Shown here one piece after another: positions 1 through 8,893 of a DNA stretch of 64,000 nt. The position numbers and the translations under genes were made by a program. This DNA is from Terriglobia bacterium (GTDB lineage: Bacteria > Acidobacteriota > Terriglobia > Terriglobales > Acidobacteriaceae), in assembly GCA_020072845.1 (NCBI GenBank), contig JAIQGF010000005.1, positions 62,001 to 126,000 on the forward strand, given 5' to 3'. The notes under the pieces are model-generated. The model saw only the letters and a program-made list of their open reading frames with translations. It ran no database searches and was not told the origin of the DNA. Numbering within the stretch: position 1 is the first letter of the stretch; each line of letters starts with the position of its first letter.

Positions 1-1182
1 GTCGGGTCCATGACGGCGCGATGTTGAATGTCTTGATCTGCGAACGCTGGTCGGTAGGACCAACCGGAAGGCCGTCCGGCCCGAGCCCGTTAGCCGCCAC
101 CAGCCCGTTCCATGCCGTCGCGTTTTGCATGTCGAACGAGTTCGGGTTCTGGAACCAGGAGCGCGTGAAACCCAGGTTGACGTGAATCGAGTCTGCCGTC
201 GAAACTTGGTAGTCCACTCGATCGAAGACGTTCTGTTGGTTGCCCTTGTCGTGCATCACCGAAAACTCTGGCGGATCGAGGAAGCGCCCGCTGTTAAGCC
301 CACTCAGCGCGATGAAATTCCCCCACTTCTGACCTCCGTAAGCCAGATTGAAATCGACATTGGAAGTGCCAAAGCTGCCGTAGGAAGTCGTCAGCGAGCC
401 CTTGGGCGTAGTCACGCCCTGCCCCGAACGGGTGGTTGCGTTGATGACGACACTGGTTTTGTCACCATACTGGGCGGGAGGGGCGCCCGCGATCACTTCC
501 AGCGACTCAATCGAATCAATCGGTATCTGGTTGGAAAAGACTTTGCTCTGTTGGTCCGTGATCGGCTGACCGTCAACCGAAAATGAGTTTTCCGCGTGAT
601 CCCCCATTCCGTGGAAAAGCCCGTTGGAATCCGCTGCGATTCCGGGGGTGGCGAGCGTAACCAGCGAACTGACCGATGACGACTGGCTTTCCAAAGGAAG
701 CTTGTCAAACAAACCACGATCGACGTCGGTGTGAAACGATGGAGTGTTTTCCAGGAGGTCTTCCGCTGTGCTTTCCACCGTTATGCTGGTGACGGCCTCC
801 CCCACCGCCAGGCTGACACCCACATTCACCGGCACGATCGACCGCACGTCAATGTCCTGAGCGTAGTGCGCAAACCCCGGCGCGTTCGCCGTGAGGTGAT
901 AGTTGTTAAATGGAACGTTGGGTATGTTGAATGTCCCTGCCTTGTTCGTAACCGCCGTGCGCTCAAAGCCGCTAACCGGGTTCCGAATTCCTACGGTTGC
1001 GCCTGGAATCACCGCGCCGGTGGGGTCACTGACCGTGCCCGTGATGGTTCCCGCGCCGCCCAGTTGCTGCGCTTGCGACAGCGGCGTGCTGGCGCACATC
1101 AGCAACCCGAGGACCGCAACCGCCGAGAACATCTTTCGCAGAGTGTTGGGTGCACGAAAATGCCACAAAGAAGTGCCGCTCA
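1..1182 (-). CDS. TonB-dependent receptor, Oar-like (N-terminal part)
   Basis: An open frame reads from an ATG at 1182 off the left edge of the window, giving 394 residues with no stop. GGAG lies 7 nt upstream of the ATG. Residues 1 to about 39 form a signal peptide (hydrophobic stretch around AVAVLGLLMCAS, ending near SQAQ). Residues about 44-125 are a carboxypeptidase-regulatory-like beta-sandwich (ITGTVSDPTGAVIPGA, then a TNKAGTFNIPNVP turn). A plug domain follows (SVDGQPITDQQ, IDSIESLEVIAGAPPAQYGD) and then the first barrel strands. This architecture is that of the large outer-membrane receptors of Acidobacteriota, which import unknown ligands using TonB energy. The substrate cannot be read from the sequence. 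A small Cys/His-rich membrane protein lies 148 bp upstream in the same orientation, the same order as at the second receptor near 3.6-6.3 kb. Confidence 0.92.
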
Positions 1183-1330
1183 TAATTTTTCTCCGTTTGC
1201 TTCTTCCCATCAACACGGATGGGCAGGTACAGGTGTTTCATTCGAAAAAAGAGGCCCGCGCCGGATTCGCGGAGCGGCGGAATTGATTCCGCCGTCCTAT
1301 CCGGGCGTGCTCCAATTCATGGTGTGGAAA

Positions 1331-1648
1331 CTAGACCGTGGCCGGCGGAGGACGGATGAAGAGGTCTGGCGAAAGCAACCGGCTGTGAGGATCGCTTTCC
1401 GGCAGGCTGATCGTACCGCGAATGCTGGTAACGGCCGGAAGCGGAGCGACTACTGAAGTCAGCACGGTCGGCGCATGCGCCGCGACACAGATAAGACAGT
1501 GCGTGGCGTTCGGGCCGCCGTCGCTGGCATGCGGGTGAACGTGGACGATCGCCGCCGTTGCCGCAAAGACGGCAAGGGCAACGCACAGCATGGCTGCCCA
1601 TCGCTGGCGGTTGGCCGTCCAAGAGCGAATTCGGCTTCGCAGAATCAA
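1331..1648 (-). CDS. Small membrane-anchored His/Cys-rich protein
   Basis: 105 residues from a TTG start; an internal ATG at residue 20 would give 86 residues and is a serious alternative, since the hydrophobic segment starts right there. Residues 20-34 are a membrane anchor or signal peptide. It is followed by HVHPH (residues 36-40) and HCLIC (H50, C51, C54), a compact set of potential metal ligands. The remainder is Pro/Ser-rich without recognisable domains. It resembles the small DUF2946-type proteins often found beside metal-related TonB receptors, but that is inference from the motif pattern. It is co-oriented with the receptor downstream, so co-transcription is likely. Metal handling is a hypothesis only. 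Confidence 0.6.
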   Translation of the reverse strand: MILRSRIRSWTANRQRWAAMLCVALAVFAATAAIVHVHPHASDGGPNATHCLICVAAHAPTVLTSVVAPLPAVTSIRGTISLPESDPHSRLLSPDLFIRPPPATV

Positions 1649-1877
1649 CCTGCCATCCCCGAGGTATGCTTCTGAGCCTAGATGCTATCAAACCCACGCG
1701 GGTTACATTGGTTTCGGTTTGAGTTGCGGCGACGACGGAATCAGGATAGGAATCATGCCCACGTCATGCGCTCAGCCGGCGGCTTTGAAGTAAACGGCCT
1801 GTCGTCCGATTCAGGACATTCCTCGCAGCTCCGATCGGAACTGGACACTCGCAACCAGAAACTGGAAACTAAGGACC

Positions 1878-2681
1878 GTGGCTTTAGTCGAAGTCCGCAA
1901 TCTGACCAAGATTTTCCCGCTCGGCGAATCCATCTGGGGTGGAAGCGCCAAGGGGGAAGTGCGCGCCGTGGACGACGTCTCGCTGGACATTCACCGCGGT
2001 GAGACGCTGGGGCTGGTGGGCGAATCGGGCAGTGGCAAGAGCACGCTGGGACGGTTGATCCTGCGGCTGATTGAGCCAACCTCGGGTAGCGTGCGCTTCG
2101 ACGAGCGCGTGGATGTGTTGTCGGCGAGCGCAGCGGGAGTGCGGCGGCTGCGGCGCGACATGCAGATCATCTTCCAAGACCCGTTCGGCTCGCTCGACCC
2201 GCGGATGAGAGTGACGGACATTTTGGCCGAGCCCGCGGTCATTCACCGCGCCCAGACCGGCCGCAACCAACCCGCGCCGCCCACCCCCGCCGAACTGCTG
2301 CGCGCCGTCGGCATGGATGAGTCGGCGCTCAGCCGTTTTCCTCACGAGTTCAGCGGCGGGCAGCGGCAAAGGATCGGGATCGCGCGGGCGCTGGCGCTGC
2401 GGCCGCGCTTCATCGTCGCCGACGAACCGGTGTCGGCGCTCGACGTCAGCGTGGGCGCGCAGATCATCAACCTGATGGCAGAACTGCAGCGCGAATTCGG
2501 CCTCACCTACCTGTTCATCTCGCACTCCATGCCGGTGGTGCGCTACCTGGCAACGCGCATCGCCGTGATGTACCGGGGCAAGCTCGTGGAGGTGGGCCCG
2601 GCGGAACAGATCATGACGCTGCCGGCACATGCGTACACCCGCAGTTTGCTGGCGGCCACGCCGGAGATGAGCCAACTGTGA
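1878..2681 (+). CDS. Oligopeptide/dipeptide-type ABC transporter ATP-binding protein (OppF/DppF-like)
   Basis: 267 residues from GTG. It has a complete ABC ATPase core: Walker [10 protein letters not shown] at 48-56, Q-loop [14 protein letters not shown] near 97, signature [15 protein letters not shown] near 158, Walker B FIVADEP near 178 and the switch His in ISHSM near 214. The FGSLDPRM stretch after the Q-loop and the C-terminal [13 protein letters not shown] are typical of the OppF/DppF branch, which energises peptide or nickel import through a membrane permease pair. At 267 residues it is shorter than the usual 300-330 because the C-terminal oligopeptide-type extension is nearly absent. 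No permease, binding protein or OppD partner is nearby, so it is an orphan subunit whose partners lie elsewhere, or a stand-alone ATPase. Confidence 0.88.
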   Translation: MALVEVRNLTKIFPLGESIWGGSAKGEVRAVDDVSLDIHRGETLGLVGESGSGKSTLGRLILRLIEPTSGSVRFDERVDVLSASAAGVRRLRRDMQIIFQDPFGSLDPRMRVTDILAEPAVIHRAQTGRNQPAPPTPAELLRAVGMDESALSRFPHEFSGGQRQRIGIARALALRPRFIVADEPVSALDVSVGAQIINLMAELQREFGLTYLFISHSMPVVRYLATRIAVMYRGKLVEVGPAEQIMTLPAHAYTRSLLAATPEMSQL

Positions 2682-2701
2682 TTGTGTTTGGTGATTTCTT
2701 G

Positions 2702-2829
2702 CCACGGAGGGCACAGAGGAGCATGGTAGAAACACACCCCATTCGCCACAGCACGAAGGCACAACCGCCAGCCCGCCAGCAGCCATAAACGATTTGCTTT
2801 TCCCTCTGTGTCCTCTGTGGCTATCTTCC
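2702..2829. repeat. Hairpin with 9-nt periodic arms (CACAGAGG type)
   Basis: The left arm is CCACGGAGG followed by GCACAGAGG at 2702-2719. The right arm is CCCTCTGTG followed by TCCTCTGTG at 2802-2819, running into GCTATCTTC. The arms are imperfect reverse complements 82 nt apart. The element fills the space between the convergent ABC ATPase gene (ends 2681) and thioredoxin-like gene (ends 2846). It belongs to the window-wide class of periodic-arm hairpins. Confidence 0.75.
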
Positions 2830-2845
2830 AAACGGCTCGGCAGCC

Positions 2846-3490
2846 CTACATCCCGGCTTCGGCCTTCATCTGGTCAATCAACTGGAACAATTGGCTGCGG
2901 TCCACCACCTCGATGAACGGCCGCCCGGTGCGGCTATTGTTCACCACGTAGAGCGTGGGCGTGTGCTGAATGCCAATGCGGATGCCGAGGTCGCGGTCGG
3001 CGCGCACGGCATTGGCGAATTTGTTCTGCGGGTCCACGACGAAGGGCAGCGCGACTTTGTGTTCCTGGGCAAATTTTTCCGCGGCGGCGCGCAGGCGCTG
3101 CTTCTGGCCAGCTTCGTCGGATGGATTCACGCCGGTGATCTCCTGCTGGTGCCGAAAGATGTACTCGCGGAAGTCCACGCCGAGGGCGGGCGACTTGCTG
3201 CCGAAAAAGCGCGCCAGAACCGCGGCATCAAACGACCAGAGATGCTGCGTCAGCGGGAAGTCGTAGCGGACCACCGGAATCTTGTAGGTTCTTCCGGCTT
3301 CCACCACCAGCGGAGCGGCGCGGGCGCAGTCGGGACACTCCAGGTCTTCAAAGACCACGATGGCCACCTTGGCGCCTTTGGGCGGACGCAGGATTTCGCC
3401 GGCGGTCTGCGCCCGCACTGCGATGGTTCCGCCGACCGCGAGAACCCCAAGAATGATCGGCCACGCACGGCTGCGCTGATTCATTTTCAT
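2846..3490 (-). CDS. Exported DsbA-like thioredoxin-fold protein
   Basis: 214 residues from ATG at 3490, chosen because it puts a signal peptide at the N terminus (MKMNQRSRAW, then a hydrophobic core ending VRAQT near residue 29). An in-frame start further upstream would add 46 Cys/Arg-rich residues with no export signal. The thioredoxin fold follows: strand VAIVVFEDLE, then active site CPDC (C52, C55), and a long helical insertion (ALGVDFREYIFRHQQEITG) as in the Thioredoxin_4/DsbA group. A cis-Pro loop is visible as TPTLYVV near residue 180. It probably acts as a periplasmic thiol oxidoreductase or disulfide isomerase. It lies between the two TonB receptor units and could serve their Cys-rich partners, which is inference. 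Confidence 0.85.
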   Translation of the reverse strand: MKMNQRSRAWPIILGVLAVGGTIAVRAQTAGEILRPPKGAKVAIVVFEDLECPDCARAAPLVVEAGRTYKIPVVRYDFPLTQHLWSFDAAVLARFFGSKSPALGVDFREYIFRHQQEITGVNPSDEAGQKQRLRAAAEKFAQEHKVALPFVVDPQNKFANAVRADRDLGIRIGIQHTPTLYVVNNSRTGRPFIEVVDRSQLFQLIDQMKAEAGM

Positions 3491-3632
3491 GTTGAGCGAT
3501 GCTCTTTTCCGTATAGATGCCCACGCCCACCGATGGTTGCGGAACAACGGTGCGCGACTCTGTAATCTACCGCATGGACACAGGGTATGCGCAAGCCCGG
3601 GGAGGGCGCCGGGGCCACAGTTTTTCATTTCG

Positions 3633-5807
3633 CTAATACTTGAACCGGTAGCGGACTTCGACCATCACTTCGCGCGGGTTGACGTAATGAGTGCCGCCGA
3701 AGGTGTTGCTGTTGTCGAGTAAGTAGTGGTTGTTATTCAAGTTCAGGCCGCTGGCCTGGATGGTCCAACTCTCGCCGAACGTCTTGCCCAGGGCAAGATC
3801 GAACGTGGTGTGCCGCGGGAGATGGAAGGGGCCGTCGCCGTCAAGAAACCCGGAACCATAGTGAAGGTTGGCGGACGTCCAGGCGCGCAGCGGCAGGCGC
3901 AGGGTGCCGCCCAGCGTGAGCGTGTCGCGCTGGTCGTGGTCGAGGGAGTACCAGGTGTCGGGCGGCGGCGAGAAATCCGTCAAACCGCCGGTTACGCCGC
4001 CAAAGCCTTCCGCCCACTGCCGCGAGAAGGCGAGATGAACGCTGGCGCGGCCGGCGATCTGCGGGGAACGCACGGTGGCTTCGTAGCCGCGAATGCGGGC
4101 GCGGTCAATGGTGAGCGGAAAAAAGATGTTGGAATTGCCGAGAACGTCGTGGTCGAAAAAGTTTTTCGCAGTGGTGCGGAAGTTGGCGAAGTCGAAGCTC
4201 CAGCCGCGAACCGGGATAGTGAGGCCAAATTCGCGCTGTTCGTCACGCTCTCCCTTGAGCGGCAGGAAGCCGAACCCCTGGCTGGCGGCAAGGGCGAGCA
4301 CCGGGCCACCCACGCTGAACAGCGGCGGCGCCTGGTAGTAGCGTCCGTAGAAGGCGCGCAAGGTCCAGCGCAGCCGCGGGATTTGCACCGTGGCGCCGAT
4401 ACGCGGGTCGGCCACGGTCTCGCTGACGGCGCCGCTGAAGTGCGTGAGGCGCACGCCGGCATTCAAGGTGAGCCATGATGCGGCCTTGAACTGGTCCTCA
4501 GCAAACAGGGACGCGAGGCTGCCCCACGCATGATCTGACGCGCTGAACGCACCGCCGTCGCTGGTCAACGCAAGTGCGCGCGATTCGTGCTGCATGAAGC
4601 CTGCCAGGCCGATGCGGGCATTGTGGCGGTCGTGGTCGATGCCGAGCGTGGCCACCCCGCCGGCATAGTTGGAGCCGCGATCGTCATTGAGGCTGCCCTG
4701 ATAGTGCGCGCTGTTGAAATGGTAGAACGGCGAGACGGTCAGCATCAGGCCCTCGGGCGAAGTGTGCACCCAGGAGAAGTTGGCGAAGACGTCGCGCTCG
4801 TTGTCCACGTCGCGCAGACCGGCGGCCTGGGCATCGGGATCGTTGGGGACCTGGTAGTGGTCGCCGCGGGCGGAGATCACGGATCGCAGTTGGTCGTTCG
4901 GCGTTTTGTTGTAGATCAACGACGCGAACGCGCTCAGGCCGCTTCCGAGATCGTGCAGCACCTGCGGGACCGGGGTTTCGAGACCGAGATCGGTACGGTT
5001 GCCGGATACGCTGCCGTAATAAGCGAAGCGCTCATTGTGGCTGCCGAAATTGAACTGGTCGTTGGTCTGGTTGAAGCTGCCGAAGCTGGTGACGAGTTCG
5101 GCCTGGCGGTCGCGCTCGAAGCCCGAACGCGGGACCACGTTGAGCACGCCGTAGGCGCGGTCGCCATATTCGGCGGAGTACCCGCCGCGCTGGATTTCCA
5201 GGTAATCGATGTCCTTGGGATCGAACTGCGGGCCGACATTGCTGGCGATATTGGTGTTCGGCACCGGAACGCCATCGAGCAGCCAGGTGACCTGGTGTCC
5301 GCCCCGCAGGTGCAGCTGGTCATGCACGATGACCGCGCTGGGCGTAAAGTCGGTGACCATGGCGAGACTGTTGGTGCGGTCGGCGCCGGGAGTCTGCGCG
5401 ATCTGCTCGCGGCTGACCAGGCTCGTGGTGGTGGAGGTCGTGGTACCGACCGATTCGGGCTCAGCGCGCACCTCGACCTCCTGCTTCACCCGCGCCACCG
5501 ACAGCGGGAAGTGCAATTCAGCAACGTTGCCGGAGATGATGGTGATGGGCTGGCGGGTATCGGCGAAGCCGGGTGCGGCGACCTCGACTTCATAGGCGCC
5601 GGCTGGGAGCGCCTCCAGGCGGAATTCGCCGAGATCGTTGGTGACCGCGGTCTTGCGGAAATCGGAGTTGACGGCGCGGATCACGACCTGGGCGCCGGCG
5701 ATGGGACGATGCTGGGCGTCGTGTACCAGGCCGCGAATGCCGCCGAAGACGGTGGCCTGGCACAGCGAACCGCATAAAAGGAGAAGCAAAGGCCAGCGCT
5801 TGCGCAT
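3633..5807 (-). CDS. TonB-dependent receptor with CarboxypepD_reg domain
   Basis: Complete, 724 residues, ATG start with AGGAG 8 nt upstream. Signal peptide residues 1-22 (LLLLLCGSLCQATVFG). Residues about 23-105 form the carboxypeptidase-regulatory-like domain (IRGLVHDAQHRPIAGAQV, then AGAYEVEVAAPGF). The plug spans about 130-230 (DQLHLRGGHQVTWLLDGVPV, IDYLEIQRGGYSAEYGDRA). The rest is beta-barrel ending in an aromatic-terminated strand (VEVRYRFKY). At 724 residues it is much shorter than Oar proteins (about 1000 or more) and closer to siderophore- or metal-chelate-type receptors. It is preceded by a small Cys-rich protein in the same orientation, separated only by a periodic hairpin, so the two are probably one transcription unit. 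The ligand is unknown; a metal chelate is plausible from the neighbour. Confidence 0.93.
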   Translation of the reverse strand: MRKRWPLLLLLCGSLCQATVFGGIRGLVHDAQHRPIAGAQVVIRAVNSDFRKTAVTNDLGEFRLEALPAGAYEVEVAAPGFADTRQPITIISGNVAELHFPLSVARVKQEVEVRAEPESVGTTTSTTTSLVSREQIAQTPGADRTNSLAMVTDFTPSAVIVHDQLHLRGGHQVTWLLDGVPVPNTNIASNVGPQFDPKDIDYLEIQRGGYSAEYGDRAYGVLNVVPRSGFERDRQAELVTSFGSFNQTNDQFNFGSHNERFAYYGSVSGNRTDLGLETPVPQVLHDLGSGLSAFASLIYNKTPNDQLRSVISARGDHYQVPNDPDAQAAGLRDVDNERDVFANFSWVHTSPEGLMLTVSPFYHFNSAHYQGSLNDDRGSNYAGGVATLGIDHDRHNARIGLAGFMQHESRALALTSDGGAFSASDHAWGSLASLFAEDQFKAASWLTLNAGVRLTHFSGAVSETVADPRIGATVQIPRLRWTLRAFYGRYYQAPPLFSVGGPVLALAASQGFGFLPLKGERDEQREFGLTIPVRGWSFDFANFRTTAKNFFDHDVLGNSNIFFPLTIDRARIRGYEATVRSPQIAGRASVHLAFSRQWAEGFGGVTGGLTDFSPPPDTWYSLDHDQRDTLTLGGTLRLPLRAWTSANLHYGSGFLDGDGPFHLPRHTTFDLALGKTFGESWTIQASGLNLNNNHYLLDNSNTFGGTHYVNPREVMVEVRYRFKY

Positions 5808-5820
5808 GAAGTGGCTCCTG

Positions 5821-5890
5821 CCGCGGATGAACGCGGATCAACCCGGATTCCACTCTTCCGATCCGCGGACATCCGTGAAAATCCGCGGTC
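5821..5890. repeat. Hairpin with 10-nt periodic arms (CGCGGAT type)
   Basis: Three 10-mers on the left (CCGCGGATGA, ACGCGGATCA, ACCCGGATTC) and three on the right (ATCCGCGGAC, ATCCGTGAAA, ATCCGCGGTC), reverse-complementary across a 10-nt loop. The right edge overlaps the stop codon of the Cys-rich protein at 5889-5891 (minus strand). It lies inside the probable two-gene unit with the receptor, so it may cause partial termination or act as a processing site. Confidence 0.85.
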
Positions 5891-6266
5891 AGATTGCTTC
5901 GGTGGCAGGTGCGCTGCGCGGCGGGGCGCGGGAGGCGTGCAGGCGGGAAGGAGCGGCAGCAGCTTGGGACAGTGACTCGGAGAGTTGGGGCGCGCGATAG
6001 ACGGAGAATGAGAACGCAATGGCGGCGGAGGCCAGGTGCGCGCGGGCATTGGGGAGAGCGTGGCACCATCCGCAGGTGTGGCAGACGGATTCGAATTTGG
6101 CGCCCGAGTTATTGTGCGAGTGGCAACCGTGGGCGGCGCGCATGCAACAGGCTGGCGAGGCTGGCGAAGAGGCAGCGGCAGCCAGAGCGGTGGCCATCGG
6201 CCAGCAGAGCGCCAGCACGATTAGCACCGCGGTCGCGCGCGCGAATTGGCGTTGGCCGCCAGTCAT
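5889..6266 (-). CDS. Small exported Cys/His-rich protein, partner of the TonB receptor
   Basis: 125 residues from ATG. Residues 10-32 are a hydrophobic signal or anchor (AVLIVLALCWPMATALAA). A dense ligand cluster follows: C40, C41, H46, C48, H49, H51, then C62, H63, C65, C68, H69 within VCHTCGWCHA. The C-terminal half is low-complexity Ala/Pro/Ser. No known enzyme domain is visible. The arrangement (small exported Cys/His protein directly upstream of a TonB-dependent receptor, same strand) repeats the arrangement at 1.3-1.6 kb, although the two small proteins share little sequence. A role in periplasmic metal capture or metal sensing for the receptor is a hypothesis. Confidence 0.7.
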   Translation of the reverse strand: MTGGQRQFARATAVLIVLALCWPMATALAAAASSPASPACCMRAAHGCHSHNNSGAKFESVCHTCGWCHALPNARAHLASAAIAFSFSVYRAPQLSESLSQAAAAPSRLHASRAPPRSAPATEAI

Positions 6267-6389
6267 GGGGAGTTAGAGTTGTCCCCGGTCTTTACGGATA
6301 CTCAAAATTACGGCCCCCACAGCTTGGCGCCAGTATGCGATGAAGCGGGGGCGAGGCGCAAGGCGGAAACCGAGGGCCGGCAGCCCGGG

Positions 6390-6419
6390 TTGAGCCGCAA
6401 ATTTCCCGTCTGCTAGAAT
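6390..6419 (+). promoter_or_regulatory. Candidate sigma70-type promoter of the EF-G paralogue
   Basis: TTGAGC at 6390-6395 and TAGAAT at 6414-6419 with an 18-nt spacer: four of six matches in the -35 element and five of six in the -10. The predicted start near 6426 leaves a leader of about 139 nt before the GTG at 6565. That leader contains an AACGCGC/GCGCGTT stem at 6478-6498. Confidence 0.5.
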
Positions 6420-6564
6420 CCTAGGTTTCATAGCTCTCCCGTTCGCCCTTCCGCAAGGGGACCCAATGGCACCCCATAACGCGCAAAGCCGGCGCGTTCT
6501 GGGGACCCCGCAATCCCGCCGGCGGTACAACCCGGGACGTGGAATGGCCTGAAGGAGTTTCATC

Positions 6565-8670
6565 GTGAAAGTTTATGAAGGCGTCAACGTGCGGAATGTC
6601 GTCGTGGTGGGCCACGGCCATGCCGGCAAGACACAACTGATCTCCGCCATGCTCTACACCGCCGGCACGACGCCGAAACTGGGGCGCGTGGACGACGGCA
6701 GCACGACCACCGACTTCGACGAAGAGGCCGTGGCGCGGAAGATGACAATTGCCAGCGCGGTGGCCTACGCCGAATGGAGAGGCACGAAGGTCAACTTCAT
6801 TGACACGCCCGGCTTCAACATGTTCGTCCACGAAGCCCGGATGGCGATGCCGGCGGTAGAGGGCGCTGTGGTAGCCGTGGACGGCGTCGGCGGGGTGGAG
6901 GTGGTGACGGAGAAGACCTGGCAGTTCGCGGAAGAATACAACCTGCCGCGGGTGATCGTGGGCACGCGCATGGACCGCGAGCGCGCCGACACCGAGCGCA
7001 TGCTGGAATCGGCCGTGGGGGCGTTCGGACGCGCCGTGATGCCGGTGCAGATTCCCATCGGCAGCGAGAAGAACCTGAGCGGCGTGGTCGACCTGGTCAA
7101 GATGAAGTCTTACACCTACGACATGGGCGGCAGCGGCCAGGGCAAGGAAGGCGAGATCCCGGCGAACCTGAAGGACGCGGCGCAAAGCGCGCACGAGAAG
7201 CTGGTCGAGCTGATCGCCGAGGGCGACGATGCGCTGATGGAAGAATTCTTCGACCAGGGCACCATCGGTGAAGAGCACCTGCTCGCCGGCCTGCGCAAAG
7301 CGTTGGACGAGCGGCGGATTTACCCCGTGCTGTTCACTTCCGGGCTGGGGAACATCGGGGCCGACCGGCTGCTGCAGTTCATCGCCGATTACCTGCCGGC
7401 GGCGACCGGGCGTCCGGCGGTGGAAGCCATGCCGGGCAGCGGCAACGGCTCGCCGCAGATGCGCAAGGTGGCGGACAACGAGCCCGCGTCGGCCTTCGTG
7501 TTCAAGACGCTCAACGATCCCTTTGCCGGCCGCATTTCGTATTTCAAGGTGTACTCCGGCGTGGTGAAGAACGACGCCACGCTGCAGAACTTCACCCGTT
7601 CCAGCTCGGAGAAACTGGCGCACGTCTCGGTGATGCAGGGCAAGAATATGGTTCCGGTGAACGAACTCCATGCCGGCGACCTGGGAGCGGTGGCGAAACT
7701 GCGGGACACGCTGACCGGCGACACGCTGGGCGACAAGGGATCGCCCATCCAGTATCCGCAGGTGAAGCTGCCGGAGCCGGCCATCACCTTTGCCATCGAG
7801 CCCAAGACGCGGGCCGACGAAGACAAGCTGTCCAACGGCATCGCCAAGCTGCGCGAGGAAGACGCCATGCTGCGCTTCTTCCGCGACGCGCAGACCAAGG
7901 AATTCCTGATCGCGGGCACGGGGCAGCAGCACATCGAGGTGACCGTCTCCAAGCTCAAGAAACGCTTCCACACGGAAGTCAATCTGAAGGCGCCCAAGGT
8001 GCCCTACCGCGAGACCATCCGCGGGCGCGCCGACGTGCAGGGACGTCACAAGAAGCAGACCGGCGGGCACGGGCAGTTCGGCGATTGCCGCATCAAGATG
8101 GAGCCGCTGCCGCGGGGAGCGAACTTTGAGTTCGTGAACGAGATTTTCGGCGGCTCCATCCCCAAGAACTTCATTCCCGCGGTGGAAAAGGGAATCGTGG
8201 AGGCGGCGCAGCGCGGTTTCCTGGCCGGCTACCCGGTGGTGGACTTCCGGGTGGTGCTCTACGACGGCTCCTATCACGACGTGGATTCCAACGAATTGTC
8301 GTTCAAGACCGCGGGCCGCATCGCGTTCAGGAAAGCCATGGAGCAGGCCAAGCCGACGCTGCTGGAGCCGGTCATGCGGGTGGAGATCGAGATTCCGGAC
8401 GAGTTCGCGGGCGCGATCATGGGCGATTTGAACGGGCGGCGCGGGCGCATCCAGGGCATGGACAACAAGGCCGGCAAGACGATTATTAGAGCCGAGGTCC
8501 CGATGGCCGAGATGCTGACCTACGGCGTGGACCTGACCTCCATGACCCAGGGCCGGGGGTCGTTCAACATGGAAATGAACCACTACGACATCGTGCCCGC
8601 ACAACAACAGGAGAAGATCATCGAGAACTACAAGAAGGCGCGGGGCGAGGAGACGGCGGAAGAGGAATAA
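6565..8670 (+). CDS. fusA: Elongation factor G paralogue with altered G motifs
   Basis: 701 residues, GTG start with AAGGAG 7 nt upstream. Full EF-G architecture: GTPase domain, domain II (FVFKTLNDPFAGRISYFKVYSG), domain III, domain IV (GGHGQFGDCRIKMEP) and domain V (MGDLNGRRGRIQGMD). The G motifs differ from canonical EF-G. G1 is GHGHAGKT (16-23) in place of the usual AHIDAGKT type, G3 is DTPGF instead of DTPGH, and G4 is TRMD (134-137) instead of NKMD. The His of DTPGH is the residue that positions catalytic water in translational GTPases, so hydrolysis may differ. These are features of the second EF-G lineage, whose members often act outside the main elongation cycle. A small unknown protein follows 16 bp downstream. 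Confidence 0.9.
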   Translation: MKVYEGVNVRNVVVVGHGHAGKTQLISAMLYTAGTTPKLGRVDDGSTTTDFDEEAVARKMTIASAVAYAEWRGTKVNFIDTPGFNMFVHEARMAMPAVEGAVVAVDGVGGVEVVTEKTWQFAEEYNLPRVIVGTRMDRERADTERMLESAVGAFGRAVMPVQIPIGSEKNLSGVVDLVKMKSYTYDMGGSGQGKEGEIPANLKDAAQSAHEKLVELIAEGDDALMEEFFDQGTIGEEHLLAGLRKALDERRIYPVLFTSGLGNIGADRLLQFIADYLPAATGRPAVEAMPGSGNGSPQMRKVADNEPASAFVFKTLNDPFAGRISYFKVYSGVVKNDATLQNFTRSSSEKLAHVSVMQGKNMVPVNELHAGDLGAVAKLRDTLTGDTLGDKGSPIQYPQVKLPEPAITFAIEPKTRADEDKLSNGIAKLREEDAMLRFFRDAQTKEFLIAGTGQQHIEVTVSKLKKRFHTEVNLKAPKVPYRETIRGRADVQGRHKKQTGGHGQFGDCRIKMEPLPRGANFEFVNEIFGGSIPKNFIPAVEKGIVEAAQRGFLAGYPVVDFRVVLYDGSYHDVDSNELSFKTAGRIAFRKAMEQAKPTLLEPVMRVEIEIPDEFAGAIMGDLNGRRGRIQGMDNKAGKTIIRAEVPMAEMLTYGVDLTSMTQGRGSFNMEMNHYDIVPAQQQEKIIENYKKARGEETAEEE

Positions 8671-8686
8671 TTCCGAGTTGTAGTTC

Positions 8687-8893
8687 ATGGCGCGCTTTGA
8701 ACAGTTCGAAATCTGGGAGTTCAACCGCGGGCGATGGGATTTCATTGCATCGTTCAAGGATTTCGACGTGGCGCACGTCATGGCGAGCAAACGCCGCTAC
8801 CGCGTGCGGCTCATGCAGGTGGTGTATGAAAACGGCAAGGCCGTGGATCAGCAAATACTGAGCGAGATCGGCGCCACGCGGGATGAACCGTAG
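8687..8893 (+). CDS. Small hypothetical protein downstream of the EF-G paralogue
   Basis: 68 residues from ATG at 8687, 16 bp after the EF-G paralogue stop, so probably co-transcribed with it. Composition is that of a folded soluble protein: MARFEQFEIWEF, then GRWDFIASFKDFDVAHVMAS and MQVVYENGKAVDQQIL, suggesting alternating strands and a helix. There is no signal peptide and no Cys. No strong ribosome-binding site is visible, so translation may depend on coupling to the upstream gene. I do not recognise a family. Confidence 0.65.
   Translation: MARFEQFEIWEFNRGRWDFIASFKDFDVAHVMASKRRYRVRLMQVVYENGKAVDQQILSEIGATRDEP

Noticed and set aside
2891-3565. Plus-strand frame of 224 codons opposite the thioredoxin-like gene
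   Set aside because: Shadow; the minus strand has a signal peptide and CPDC active site.
6421-8790. Long open frame antisense to the EF-G paralogue (789 codons)
   Set aside because: Product is His/Arg/Gly-rich with no domain. It is the mirror of a strongly coding high-GC gene, and codon-position GC favours the plus strand.
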